Below, in pieces: positions 9,523 through 18,900 of a DNA stretch of 64,000 nt. Position numbers and translations under genes: made by a program. The DNA comes from Runella rosea (GTDB taxonomy: Bacteria > Bacteroidota > Bacteroidia > Cytophagales > Spirosomataceae): assembly GCF_003325355.1 (NCBI RefSeq), contig NZ_CP030850.1, positions 1,922,001-1,986,000 of the forward strand. The letters are read 5' to 3'. Numbering within the stretch: the stretch's first letter is position 1; each line of letters opens with the position of its first letter. The notes under the pieces are model-generated. The model was not told the DNA's origin, made no database searches, and worked only from the letters and a program-made list of their open reading frames with translations.

Positions 9523-10248
9523 TTACTTTCCAGCCTCCATCCGCTCCCGCGCCTTTGGCAATTGCCACCACGGCAGGTAAGGATAGGCATGATGCTCCAA
9601 ATGATAGCCGAAAAAATAACAACTCAAAAACGCTTTTATGTGATTAAGCGATTGACTGCGCGCATTGAGCGGTGGATTATGATGCTCGCCTCGATGGGGC
9701 AAATAGGTCCCGAAATAGAACAATTGAAAGGTGCTCAACACGGCAGGAATCATCCAAAAAGCCACCAGATTTTCCCACGGAAACCACAGTTTCAAAATGT
9801 TGTACGTCACTGCCATCAATAGCACTTGCAACACCGAGACGTATTCTTTGGCAAAAGCAAAAAACCACAAAAAGAAATTGGGGTGCCCATCATGGTAATC
9901 GGGGTCGTCGGGCGTGGCAGCGTGACGGTGATGCAAATGGTGCTTGGATGAGAGTCTTTTATAGTTATTAAACGCAAACAATGAAGCGCTTAGAAAGCCT
10001 ATCCAATAGTTAAGTCGCTTGTTGTGCGGAGCCACTACCCCATGAATGGAATCATGAGCGGTAATGAACACCCCCGTGTACAGGTGCATTTGCAGTAATA
10101 CAAACACATACACCAACGGATTACGAAAATCCAATGGATAATGAAGCAAAAATGTCAAACAACCAAACCACGCTACCAAAACGGTCAGGGCAATCCAGAG
10201 TCCTTTTTGGCCGATGTAGGTAGGTTTGATGACGGGTAGGGACTGCAT
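9523..10248 (-). CDS. crtW: Beta-carotene ketolase-like membrane di-iron enzyme (CrtW type)
   Basis: Fatty-acid-desaturase superfamily membrane enzyme, probably introducing 4-keto groups into carotenoid rings. Histidine boxes are visible: HDSIHG, HHLHHRHAATPDDPDYH and GYHLEHHAYPYLPWWQLP. The sequence FGTYLPHRGEHH before the last box and the PWW-LP ending are what I recognise from CrtW, as opposed to ordinary desaturases. At 241 aa it is the size of a CrtW. Four or so membrane spans separate the boxes. A second carotenoid gene lies far away at 62.8 kb. It ends the minus-strand run beginning with the gasdermin, but with a 52-bp gap and no functional link. Confidence 0.8.
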   Translation of the reverse strand: MQSLPVIKPTYIGQKGLWIALTVLVAWFGCLTFLLHYPLDFRNPLVYVFVLLQMHLYTGVFITAHDSIHGVVAPHNKRLNYWIGFLSASLFAFNNYKRLSSKHHLHHRHAATPDDPDYHDGHPNFFLWFFAFAKEYVSVLQVLLMAVTYNILKLWFPWENLVAFWMIPAVLSTFQLFYFGTYLPHRGEHHNPPLNARSQSLNHIKAFLSCYFFGYHLEHHAYPYLPWWQLPKARERMEAGK

Positions 10249-10300
10249 CTTAAATAGGAGTTATGCAGTTCTAACGCAAACGCATGGCTTTTTGTTTCGG

Positions 10301-11065
10301 TCAGTCATTTTTCAACCCATCCAACTCAGCGGGGTCAAAATCCTGTACCTCCAGCGCATCATCGTTCGGCAAGACTATTGCTTCTTTCGTAGAAAGTTGT
10401 GGTTTCCCAAACAATGGATGCCGAATCCCCATCACCCGGTAGAGGGGTGTAATCCCACTTTTTGCCAAAATTTTCAGGCTGCTCCCTCGTTCTCGGGCTA
10501 CGTTCAGTCCCAGCGATGCATCGGTTAATTTTAGGTTTGCCGTTCCTACATTAGCGGTCGCCTTCAAATCAATCTGGTTATCGCGGCTGTTTGAAACGAT
10601 AATCGTTGCCGATTCTGCCTCAATCAACTGCGTAATAATTACCCAATCTTTGGGCCACTCATCGGCTCGATATTTGGGAATAATGGCTTTTTCAATCGCT
10701 CCAACATTCACAATTTGGTGCGTCAAGGTTTTATCCGCCTGAAATACGACCGCTTCCTCACTTTTAAAATTCAGCGTGAAGCCCGCATCAGCTTCGGCCA
10801 AGACACTACCCGCAATCGGGGCTTGTCCTGCCAATTTTATGTCAATCTGTACAGTGTCATTGGAAGTATAATCCCAGAAACCTTCCGATTCGTCTTTTTT
10901 GATTTCTGCCATAATTCCTTCTTTTTCCAAATCCGAAAAAATCGTAAAAACGCCATCTTCTAGTTTTCCAATGGCGCCCACAAATAGCGGACGGTTGGGC
11001 TCCCAATTGGCTCGATAGCCCGTTTGTTTGGCAATATGCCTGAGATAAAATTGATGAATATTCAT
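10301..11065 (-). CDS. Bacterial gasdermin (bGSDM)
   Basis: A 254-aa predicted pore-forming gasdermin. Family knowledge: bacterial gasdermins are held inactive by a short C-terminal peptide, are cut by a neighbouring protease and then form large inner-membrane pores. The sequence fits. It opens with a helical FYLRHIAKQTGY, then RPLFVGAIGKLEDGVFTIFSDL. The central hallmark is a strand pair WVIITQLIEAESATIIVSN (residues 141-159), followed by alternating strands to LYRVMGIRHPLF (208-219). The last about 35 residues are acidic and leucine-containing, a plausible removable tail. There is no cysteine anywhere, so the N-terminal cysteine lipidated in some homologues is missing. It is divergent from a seven-gene operon with two CHAT and one caspase protease. 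I rely on motif memory and context, not a search; a structure prediction would settle it. Confidence 0.82.
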   Translation of the reverse strand: MNIHQFYLRHIAKQTGYRANWEPNRPLFVGAIGKLEDGVFTIFSDLEKEGIMAEIKKDESEGFWDYTSNDTVQIDIKLAGQAPIAGSVLAEADAGFTLNFKSEEAVVFQADKTLTHQIVNVGAIEKAIIPKYRADEWPKDWVIITQLIEAESATIIVSNSRDNQIDLKATANVGTANLKLTDASLGLNVARERGSSLKILAKSGITPLYRVMGIRHPLFGKPQLSTKEAIVLPNDDALEVQDFDPAELDGLKND

Positions 11066-11208
11066 ACGTTTGAGTTTTAAGTAATGGAAGTAAAACGTTA
11101 AGATTTTATAACCAGAAAAGAAGGCATTCTACTTACTTAAAAAGAAATTTTTAGTTAACGGAAAAAATCTGATAATCAGCACGATACCGTTTAGTAAGTC
11201 ATGCCTTT

Positions 11209-11216
11209 TATTTTTG
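11209..11216 (+). promoter_or_regulatory. Candidate -7 box for the protease operon
   Basis: TATTTTTG matches the Bacteroidota -7 consensus TAnnTTTG, about 60 bp ahead of the first ATG of the plus-strand operon, inside the 210-bp gap shared with the gasdermin. A convincing -33 TTG at the right spacing is not seen, so this is tentative. Confidence 0.35.
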
Positions 11217-11275
11217 GCAAAACCTTTCATTTTTCGTAACATTAAACTCCTAAACTCAGATTTACTCAACTTATT

Positions 11276-13030
11276 ATGAATACGCTCTTGTTGTGCTTTT
11301 CCAATAGTCAGGAAGCTCCTTTGTCCAACCTTACCGAAGAAGACCAGGGCCTGTTTGATACGCTGTCGCCTCGTCAGGTGCTTGGCCATTTTCAAATTGT
11401 GCGGGAAAGCTACGTTACCATCAAAAGCGTTATTCAACGATTAGAAACTTACCAAGACAACCTCACTATTTTTCATTATGCCGGCCATGCGGGCAAAGAA
11501 GGCCTGCTCCTCGACGATGCATGGGCGCGAGTAGGCGGACTGGCAGCAATGCTGGCGCGGTGCCCCAATCTTAAATTTATTTTTCTGAATGGCTGCGCCA
11601 CCCTGTCGCTGGTGGAAGAGCTACGAAAACATAAAATTCAAGCGGGAATTGTCGGAACGCAGGCACCCGTAGGCGACGCCCATGCGAGTACATTCTCAGG
11701 GTATCTTTATAAATATCTCAGCAATCAATATTCGCTCGGAGAAGCCATCCAACGGGCCAAAGACGCCCTCAATTTTTCAACTGACCCCCACCTTCAAACC
11801 CGAGGATTAGGCGAAAATATCGAGGTTTTAGATTCCGAAAACTGGGTTTTCATCAATCCTTCGGGGGAGGCTGACCAGTGGAGCTTGCCCACAGCATCCA
11901 TCAACCAAAGCTATGTTCCAAACGCATACCTCATCAATCAAGCTTTCGAGGCAATTATTGAATACGACAATAGTATTAAGGAGAAATTTGATAATGAAAA
12001 AATTGACGACGAAGACCTTCTCTTTAAAAGAGATTTACTGATTGATTTTCTACCATATCCTTTGGCAGAACCGCTAAGGTGTATTTTATGCCCCGACACC
12101 GATAATCAGCAAGGATTAATTACCTCCAAACCCAGTATAAATCGAATTCGGGCGTACCAGGATTTATTTGACTCAACCATTTCGTTACTCATCAGTACTC
12201 TGTTATCACAGATACGAAACCTACTGCTGAGTCCTCATCAGCCACTTACAATCTCTACCGAAAGTCTCGCTACAATCACCCAGTATTTAAAAGGAGATGC
12301 GGTGAGTTTTGCAGAAGTTCTGCGCTGCTTGCGCGAAATTTTAGAGAAGCATCAAGTCCCTTATTTTGTAGAAGAGTTGAAACTGTTGGTTGATTTATAC
12401 TACAATCCCAACAATCCTACATTGGCCAAAAGCATTGATTTTCTGATGGATTTAAAAATCCGATTTCCGTACGACAAAGACATTGTCATTAGCGAAAGCC
12501 TTTGTCGGGATATATGCGAAATGGGAGAAACTCACCTGAGCAACATTGCAGGATTTTCGGGTTTTTGGGTGCGCTACAACCTTCAATCGTACAAAAATAT
12601 TCAGGTGATAAAGTTTTTTGGTAGCCTCCCCAAGTACCGCCATAAAAGTGTCACGCTCAAATCCAGTCTTATTGCCGCCAACAACGACCGCAACCGACGA
12701 TACCGTGACGAGCCTGTGTCAACAGTTTTGTGGGAAAGTCAGTCGGTATTATTGACAAAAAAATCCTTAAAAAACGACCAAGCGGCGTTTCTAAACGTAG
12801 CCCCTTTTATTCTTGATTTAAACGTATTTGTCAAAAGTGATAATAACTTTTTTGATTTATACATTTTTGAAAAATTCTCATCGCTCAATCAATCCATCTA
12901 TTTCCGCTGCATAGGCAATCCCCAAAAAGTGCTAAAAATCGACCGCAATAGTGATGATTTTGAGGTATTACGCGAGCAATTCAACGCCTTCACAAAAAAC
13001 TTACTGAACATTAACTATTGGGAATTATGA
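11276..13030 (+). CDS. CHAT-domain caspase-like protease, first of the gasdermin operon
   Basis: A 584-aa protein with an N-terminal CHAT (caspase HetF-associated with TPRs) protease domain over residues 1 to about 190. The catalytic dyad is intact: His71 in HYAGHAG and Cys107 in FLNGCAT. The typical following segment GIVGTQAPVGDAHASTFSGYLYKYL is also present. Residues about 200-584 are a mostly helical region that I do not recognise, perhaps a regulator or sensor part. It is the first plus-strand gene, 210 bp from the divergent gasdermin, so it is the best-placed candidate to cut the gasdermin tail. The ATPase gene follows with an ATGA overlap, implying translational coupling. No signal peptide or membrane segment is visible, so it should be cytoplasmic. 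Confidence 0.85.
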   Translation: MNTLLLCFSNSQEAPLSNLTEEDQGLFDTLSPRQVLGHFQIVRESYVTIKSVIQRLETYQDNLTIFHYAGHAGKEGLLLDDAWARVGGLAAMLARCPNLKFIFLNGCATLSLVEELRKHKIQAGIVGTQAPVGDAHASTFSGYLYKYLSNQYSLGEAIQRAKDALNFSTDPHLQTRGLGENIEVLDSENWVFINPSGEADQWSLPTASINQSYVPNAYLINQAFEAIIEYDNSIKEKFDNEKIDDEDLLFKRDLLIDFLPYPLAEPLRCILCPDTDNQQGLITSKPSINRIRAYQDLFDSTISLLISTLLSQIRNLLLSPHQPLTISTESLATITQYLKGDAVSFAEVLRCLREILEKHQVPYFVEELKLLVDLYYNPNNPTLAKSIDFLMDLKIRFPYDKDIVISESLCRDICEMGETHLSNIAGFSGFWVRYNLQSYKNIQVIKFFGSLPKYRHKSVTLKSSLIAANNDRNRRYRDEPVSTVLWESQSVLLTKKSLKNDQAAFLNVAPFILDLNVFVKSDNNFFDLYIFEKFSSLNQSIYFRCIGNPQKVLKIDRNSDDFEVLREQFNAFTKNLLNINYWEL

Positions 13031-15900
13031 ACCAGAGTCCGTTCCAGTTTTTGAGCCCATACGAAGCCAAAGACAAACACTTGTTTTTTGGCCGCGACCG
13101 CGAAATTGAGGAGTTGGCAGAGCTACTTCTCCGTTCGCGATTTGTGGTCGTCTATGGTCCTTCTGGCTCTGGCAAAACCAGCTTAATACGCAGCGGGTTA
13201 GCCAAAAAACTACAGGATACGCATTGGTTTCCCATTTATATCAGGCGCAAAAAAGACTTTCTATCCTCCTGCACAGAGGAGCTTGATAAGTTTTATCGTC
13301 CCGCCAAAATACCACCACCTAGCATCGATGAAACCAACCCTAACCACTCATTGCTACTGCAAATCAAACAAGTATCACGCCTATACCTACGCCCTGTTTA
13401 TCTCATTTTTGATCAACTAGAAGAGCTTTTTATTACAGGAACAGAATACGAACGTGAGCAGTTCTTGGTTCTTCTAAAGACAATTGACGAATCCGATATT
13501 CCCTGCAAAATAATTCTATCCCTAAGGGAAGAATATCTAGCCCACTTGTATCAGTTTGAAAAACAAATTTCCACCTTACTCGATTTTCGTCTGCGGGTAG
13601 AATTGATGACCAATGAGTCCATCAAAGACTTAATCATGGACATGTTTAGAGCCATGCCCGAGGTGGAATTGAACGATGAGGAAAACGACGCTGATTTCAT
13701 CATTGCCCAACTCTACGATACTACTCGACAAATCCAACTACCTTACCTTCAGGTTTATCTGGATCGTCTCTGGAATAATGCAATTATTCAAACGCCCGAT
13801 AAACTTCCCTTACGAATTGACAAAACGATTATTCAGAATGTTGGTCGAATTGAAGGGGTGTTAGAGAAATTTTTAGAGGAACAAATTACCGATATTGAGC
13901 AACAAAACCCCGAACTCAAAAACCGAGAAGGATACATATTAAGTTTATTAAGCAAGTTTGTTACCCCCGAAGGAACGCGCCAATCACAGTACATCAAAGA
14001 CATTGACAAAGACGAAGATAACTTACTGAAAATCAAAATACTGAGCAATTTAGAAAAGCAACGAATCCTGAAAGAGGAAAACGGATTTTATGAGCTATAC
14101 CATGATAGTTTAGCCATGGTTATTTTTAGAAGCCAAAGTGCGGAGCAAAAAAAAGCAAGCAATCTTCTTCGTCGGATTGAACGCATTCAGGAAGATTTCA
14201 CTCATTACGACCAAAAACCTGACTATTTCCTCGACCGCTTATCGGTAGAAGAATTTAAAAAAAACCGTAATACTGCCGTTTTTCAGGTTCTTTTTCAGGA
14301 TTTGCCCAAAAGTCGCCAAGAGAATTTAAAGGCCTTTGTCAATAAAAGCAGCGATTATCACGAAAAAAAATACCAGCTCCGGCGCGTTAGAATTCTATTT
14401 ACAACCGTCGTTTTGTTACTTTCAACAGTCGCTGTTTGGCAATGGCGCGTGTCGTCCCTCAATAGTTTGATATTGGCTTCGGCATTTTTAAGCGAAGACG
14501 CCCCCGACGACGCCATCGCCATTGCCTATGATGCCTACCAGCGCCCCATGCACTCACCAGAGGCCCAGAAAGCCCTGCTTACTGCTTTTTACAATCACGA
14601 CAAACAAGATGACCATCCGCTCAATATGGGTTTCAGCCCACCCTCTGAGCAACATGATACTTTTCTTAGCAAAGTTTTCCATTCCGCTATTCGGTCAGTT
14701 TCATTCTCTCCTTCGCAAAATTTTTTTTTGACGGTTAATCAAAGCAGTGATTCGCTCATGATTTGGAAAAAAGATTGGCGTATGCAAGCAGCTTTTCCTT
14801 TCAAGGAAGGGATAAAACAGGCGTCATTTCTAAATGAAAAAAATCATTTTTACGTCATTACCAAGGCCAACGCATTTTTCACTTTCAGCATTGAAGGAAA
14901 ACAACTTAAAACCTATCCAATTCCTCCCAATTCCGTCAATTCATTTCTCATTGGAGAACAAGTCTTTTCCATTATAGATACTACAGCCATTCATAATTCC
15001 TTAAGCAACCGAACATACCGTTCTAAAAACTGCATTCGAGGCATTTCCACTTTTATGTTAGACGGGCACCCCCACTTCGTCACGGTGGAGGCCGATGATA
15101 CCATAAGAATACTGCGCCAAGACCTCGTCATTACCCATAAAAAACCACTCAAAGCGGTTCGTAATGCGTCTTTAAGCACCGACGGGCAGTGGCTGCTGGC
15201 CCGAACCTTTGATAACGGATTGGAAATTTGGCAATACCCTTTCCACAACAAAGCGCAACTGGTTTTCAAAAAAGCGGACGTAAAAAAAGCATACTTCAAG
15301 GCAGATAATCAATTTGTTACGCTGGGAGACTCCCTGCAAGTTCATGACCTTAATTTTCCTTCCATCTTAAAATATAGCTGTAAATGCGGGAAAGAAACGG
15401 TCAATCACCCTATGCCAATCCAATATAGTCCTAAGGTCAAACTTACCACCCTCATCTGTAACGATACTATTTTCAGTATTCGGAACAAAAATGGATTACA
15501 ATTACTAGCTATTCCTCACGATAAGCCAATTAACAACGGATGGTTCTTGGAGGAAAATGAGGGGTATTTCTTCAAGGAAAAAGCAAATTATCAAATCATC
15601 ACTTTGGCAGGCAATACCCTTCATTTTTGGAGCAATCAGGGTAACCACATTTGCGCTATCACCCCCAATGAACCACTAACGGCTATTTATATGGATCCGT
15701 ACGAACGATGGATTGTGGGAGTTTCTAAAAACAAAACCTGGATATGGCCAACGTGGAATGAAATAGAAAATTGGCTTAAAAAAGAAGAAAAAGGCGGGTT
15801 TCTGCAACCCGCCAAACGGATTGCCATCAAAAAGAAATACCAAGTGGATGACTTCGCTTGGGATGTTTTACTACGTCCATTAACACGCCCTTTTTTATAA
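13027..15900 (+). CDS. nSTAND ATPase with transmembrane helix and C-terminal WD40-like propeller
   Basis: A STAND-type signalling NTPase of about 957 aa. The N-terminus has the nSTAND1 opening FQFLSPYEAKDKHLFFGRD, and the Walker A GPSGSGKTS is near residue 45. A Walker B-like LIFDQLEELF is near 130, then winged-helix and helical parts. One strong membrane segment (LFTTVVLLLSTVAVW) lies near residues 456-472. About 400 residues of WD40-like repeats follow, for example IRSVSFSPSQNFFLTV with a terminal MIW. STAND proteins oligomerise on ligand sensing; the propeller is the probable sensor or protein-binding part. Start chosen as ATG 13027, which overlaps the stop of the preceding CHAT gene; a TTG at 13018 is in frame but less likely. 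If the helix spans the membrane the propeller would be periplasmic. Confidence 0.85.
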   Translation: MNQSPFQFLSPYEAKDKHLFFGRDREIEELAELLLRSRFVVVYGPSGSGKTSLIRSGLAKKLQDTHWFPIYIRRKKDFLSSCTEELDKFYRPAKIPPPSIDETNPNHSLLLQIKQVSRLYLRPVYLIFDQLEELFITGTEYEREQFLVLLKTIDESDIPCKIILSLREEYLAHLYQFEKQISTLLDFRLRVELMTNESIKDLIMDMFRAMPEVELNDEENDADFIIAQLYDTTRQIQLPYLQVYLDRLWNNAIIQTPDKLPLRIDKTIIQNVGRIEGVLEKFLEEQITDIEQQNPELKNREGYILSLLSKFVTPEGTRQSQYIKDIDKDEDNLLKIKILSNLEKQRILKEENGFYELYHDSLAMVIFRSQSAEQKKASNLLRRIERIQEDFTHYDQKPDYFLDRLSVEEFKKNRNTAVFQVLFQDLPKSRQENLKAFVNKSSDYHEKKYQLRRVRILFTTVVLLLSTVAVWQWRVSSLNSLILASAFLSEDAPDDAIAIAYDAYQRPMHSPEAQKALLTAFYNHDKQDDHPLNMGFSPPSEQHDTFLSKVFHSAIRSVSFSPSQNFFLTVNQSSDSLMIWKKDWRMQAAFPFKEGIKQASFLNEKNHFYVITKANAFFTFSIEGKQLKTYPIPPNSVNSFLIGEQVFSIIDTTAIHNSLSNRTYRSKNCIRGISTFMLDGHPHFVTVEADDTIRILRQDLVITHKKPLKAVRNASLSTDGQWLLARTFDNGLEIWQYPFHNKAQLVFKKADVKKAYFKADNQFVTLGDSLQVHDLNFPSILKYSCKCGKETVNHPMPIQYSPKVKLTTLICNDTIFSIRNKNGLQLLAIPHDKPINNGWFLEENEGYFFKEKANYQIITLAGNTLHFWSNQGNHICAITPNEPLTAIYMDPYERWIVGVSKNKTWIWPTWNEIENWLKKEEKGGFLQPAKRIAIKKKYQVDDFAWDVLLRPLTRPFL

Positions 15901-15931
15901 ATTTCTAACACTGTAAACTACCTCTTCTTCC

Positions 15932-18900
15932 ATGCGTTACGACACCCTTGCCTCCGATGAAGCCAACTTCAAAAATCAGACAGGCTATACCTTCACGCCC
16001 TTTGCTTTACCCGTTGTGGACGAAGACCTCACTTTGCGAGGCGTACTTTGCAAACCAAAAAACCGAACGGGGTATTTCAATACTCCCGAACCGCCACCCA
16101 CCAAACAGCAGATTGTCCTGCACTTCACCGCAGGAAATTTGAGCGGAGGTATGAGTGCCCTCACCACCCAAGACCGCCACGTATCGGTAGCCTTTGTACT
16201 GGCCCGTGATGGGACCATTTACCAATTATTCCCCTCTAAATATTGGTCAGGCCATATCGGGGCGGGTATCGGCAACGCAGGTACCAACAACGCCCGCGAT
16301 AAAGTGACAATCGGTATCGAAATCGTCAATTATGGGTATCTGGTAGAAAGAAACGGCAACCTTGAAACCATTTATTCGCGTACACCCGAAAACCCAAATC
16401 GGGTAGATTTATTTTGTCCCCTGAGCCAAACAGAGGCCTATCAAAAGCTAAATACGCCTTTTCGTGACCAAAGATACTACGCCTCTTATACTCCCCAACA
16501 ATACGACAGTTTGGTGATACTGCTGCGGTTTTTGACCAAAAAATACAACATCCCGCGCCAGTTTTTGGACGAGTCCAAACGCTATTTACCAACGCAGGAT
16601 GTAGTTTCTTTTAAAGGTATCGTCTCGCACGTAAATTATCGTACAAGCGGCAAATGGGACATCGGCCCCGCCTTTGATTGGACACAGGTTATAACGGGGG
16701 TGCAGGCCGCCGCCTACCAGCCTGTTTTTATAAAAAAAGAAGCCCTTGAATGGGAAGAAACAGGCGATACGCTTTTTAGCGAAGAAGCAATCGAAAACCA
16801 AATGGCAGTACCGAAAGGTATAGAAGTAGCCCCGCCTGAAGATTTCAGCTCCAATTTTAATGACGAAGAGGATAAAGGAACCCCCAAGCCCAATTTATAT
16901 GCCCTTTTAGTGGGTATCAATGCCTACGAAGACCGAGTGGTGTTGGAAAAGCGGGTTATTTTTCCGCGTTTGAGGGGCTGCGTCAACGACGCCCAAAAGA
17001 TGCGGCAATACCTTGAAAATGAAACTGCTTTCGGCAGCAAAAACATCACCCTACTGACCGACCAAAAAGCCACCAAAGCCGAAGTAGTAAAGGCATTTTT
17101 GGCACTTGGCAAAGCCAAAAAGGACGACGTGGTGCTGTTTTATTATTCGGGTCACGGTACGCAGGAAAAAGCCGATACAAGTGTATGGACGGAAGAATCT
17201 GACGGCAAACATGAGTGCTTGGTGTGCTATTATGACGGGCAGCACAAAGATGATTACTTATTGGCCGACAAAGAGTTGCGCTACCTCATTCAACAGGTTT
17301 CAAAAACCAAAGCCCACGTCGTAATTCTGTCGGATTGTTGTCACTCAGGCGATAACACCCGCAATCAGGCCATTCTTAAAGCCACCTACGATGAGGTCAT
17401 CGAGCGACGCGTACCTTTTGTTTTCCCACAACGGGATTGGAAAAATTTCATTTTCAGTAAGTCGTTAAAAGCCGCTGATTTCAAAGGAAAACACGTAGAC
17501 AAAATCCTACCGCCAGGGGCACACGTAAGTTTATCGGCCTGTGAATCAGACGAAACCGCAGTAGAAGTAGGGGGGGAAGGGATTTTTACAAAATATTTGC
17601 TCAAAACCTTAGAAGCCTCGGGCGGACAACTTACCTATTATGCGCTGCACGGACGCGTGAAACAGATGCTCAACAATGCCTTTGAGCAAACGCCCATTAT
17701 GTATATTCCAGCGGCCTACCGCAAAAAGCTGTCATACACCAACGTATTCAATAAACCCGACAGCGGCGAAGCCGGCACGTATGCCGACATACTCCGCGAC
17801 GGAGGCGGCAATTGGGTATTGCAGCGCGGCGCTATTCATGGCATGGGTCAAAACACTAAAAGTATTACCGTAAAAGACGGTGCGAAAACCTACGAAGCCA
17901 AGGTAAAATCCATTGAAGTCGATACCACAGTTCTAGCCTTTGACAACGTGACTAGTGCCAAATTAGATACCGCTAAAACCTACAAAGGGTACGTCGAAGG
18001 ATTAATGAGCCACCAACTCAAAATTCATTTACACAATGAAGACAACATCCTGACCGACAGCCAACTGCTGACTGAAAAGCTGTTGACCGAAATCCCGAAT
18101 CAGGTCAAATTGGAAACCGAAGAGAAAAACGCGGATTACACGCTTTCACTGCGCAACGGCTACGCAGTACTGACTCGTCCGTTGGACACGTTCCGTCCAT
18201 TGGTGGAGCCAATTGTGTTGGACTCAGAAGCCTTTGCATTTCAGTTGGTCAAGGATTTTAAACACCTGTCTAACTGGCATTTTCTGAAAAATCTGCGCAA
18301 TGATTCTGCATTGGTCAATCCCCTGAAAATCGAAATAACCGACGCCAACGGCCAACCGATTGCCATAAATCAAAATACCGTCGAACTGCATTATGAATTA
18401 AAAAATAACAAATGGCAGGGTGGTGTCAGTGTGAAAGTAACCAACCAAAGCGGCCAAAAACTGTACTTCTGCTGCGTATACTTGGATACTCGATTTGGGG
18501 CTTCATTGGAATTGTTAGACCCCACCGTTACGCCGTTGGACCCAGGCGCTTCGACCCAACTTTCTTACAAAGGAAACACGACGATTCCGATGTTTTTGGA
18601 AAGCTTCGTTCGGTTGTACAATTGGCCCCAAAATGTGGAGTATCTGCAATTTATCGTCAGTACCTCTGACCTTTCAAACGTAGAAGAACTTAATTTAGAG
18701 AGCCTGCCAACACCGTTTACGCTCAAAAAGAGAGCCACAATGCGCAGCTTAGGGCTGGGAGAAGAAGAAAGTGACAAAAGCCACGCCTCAGCTTGGACAA
18801 CCCAACAACTGAAGTTGGAATTTGTAAACCCCGAATACAACACCGTCCGCGAAAGCGAACTGGAGGCCATGCTCGAAGACGAAAATCTGGCTGAATATGC

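Noticed and set aside
11129..11437. A 102-codon minus-strand frame at the start of the first CHAT gene
   Set aside because: Overlaps the CHAT N-terminus and the shared promoter gap, and its sequence is low-complexity and basic.
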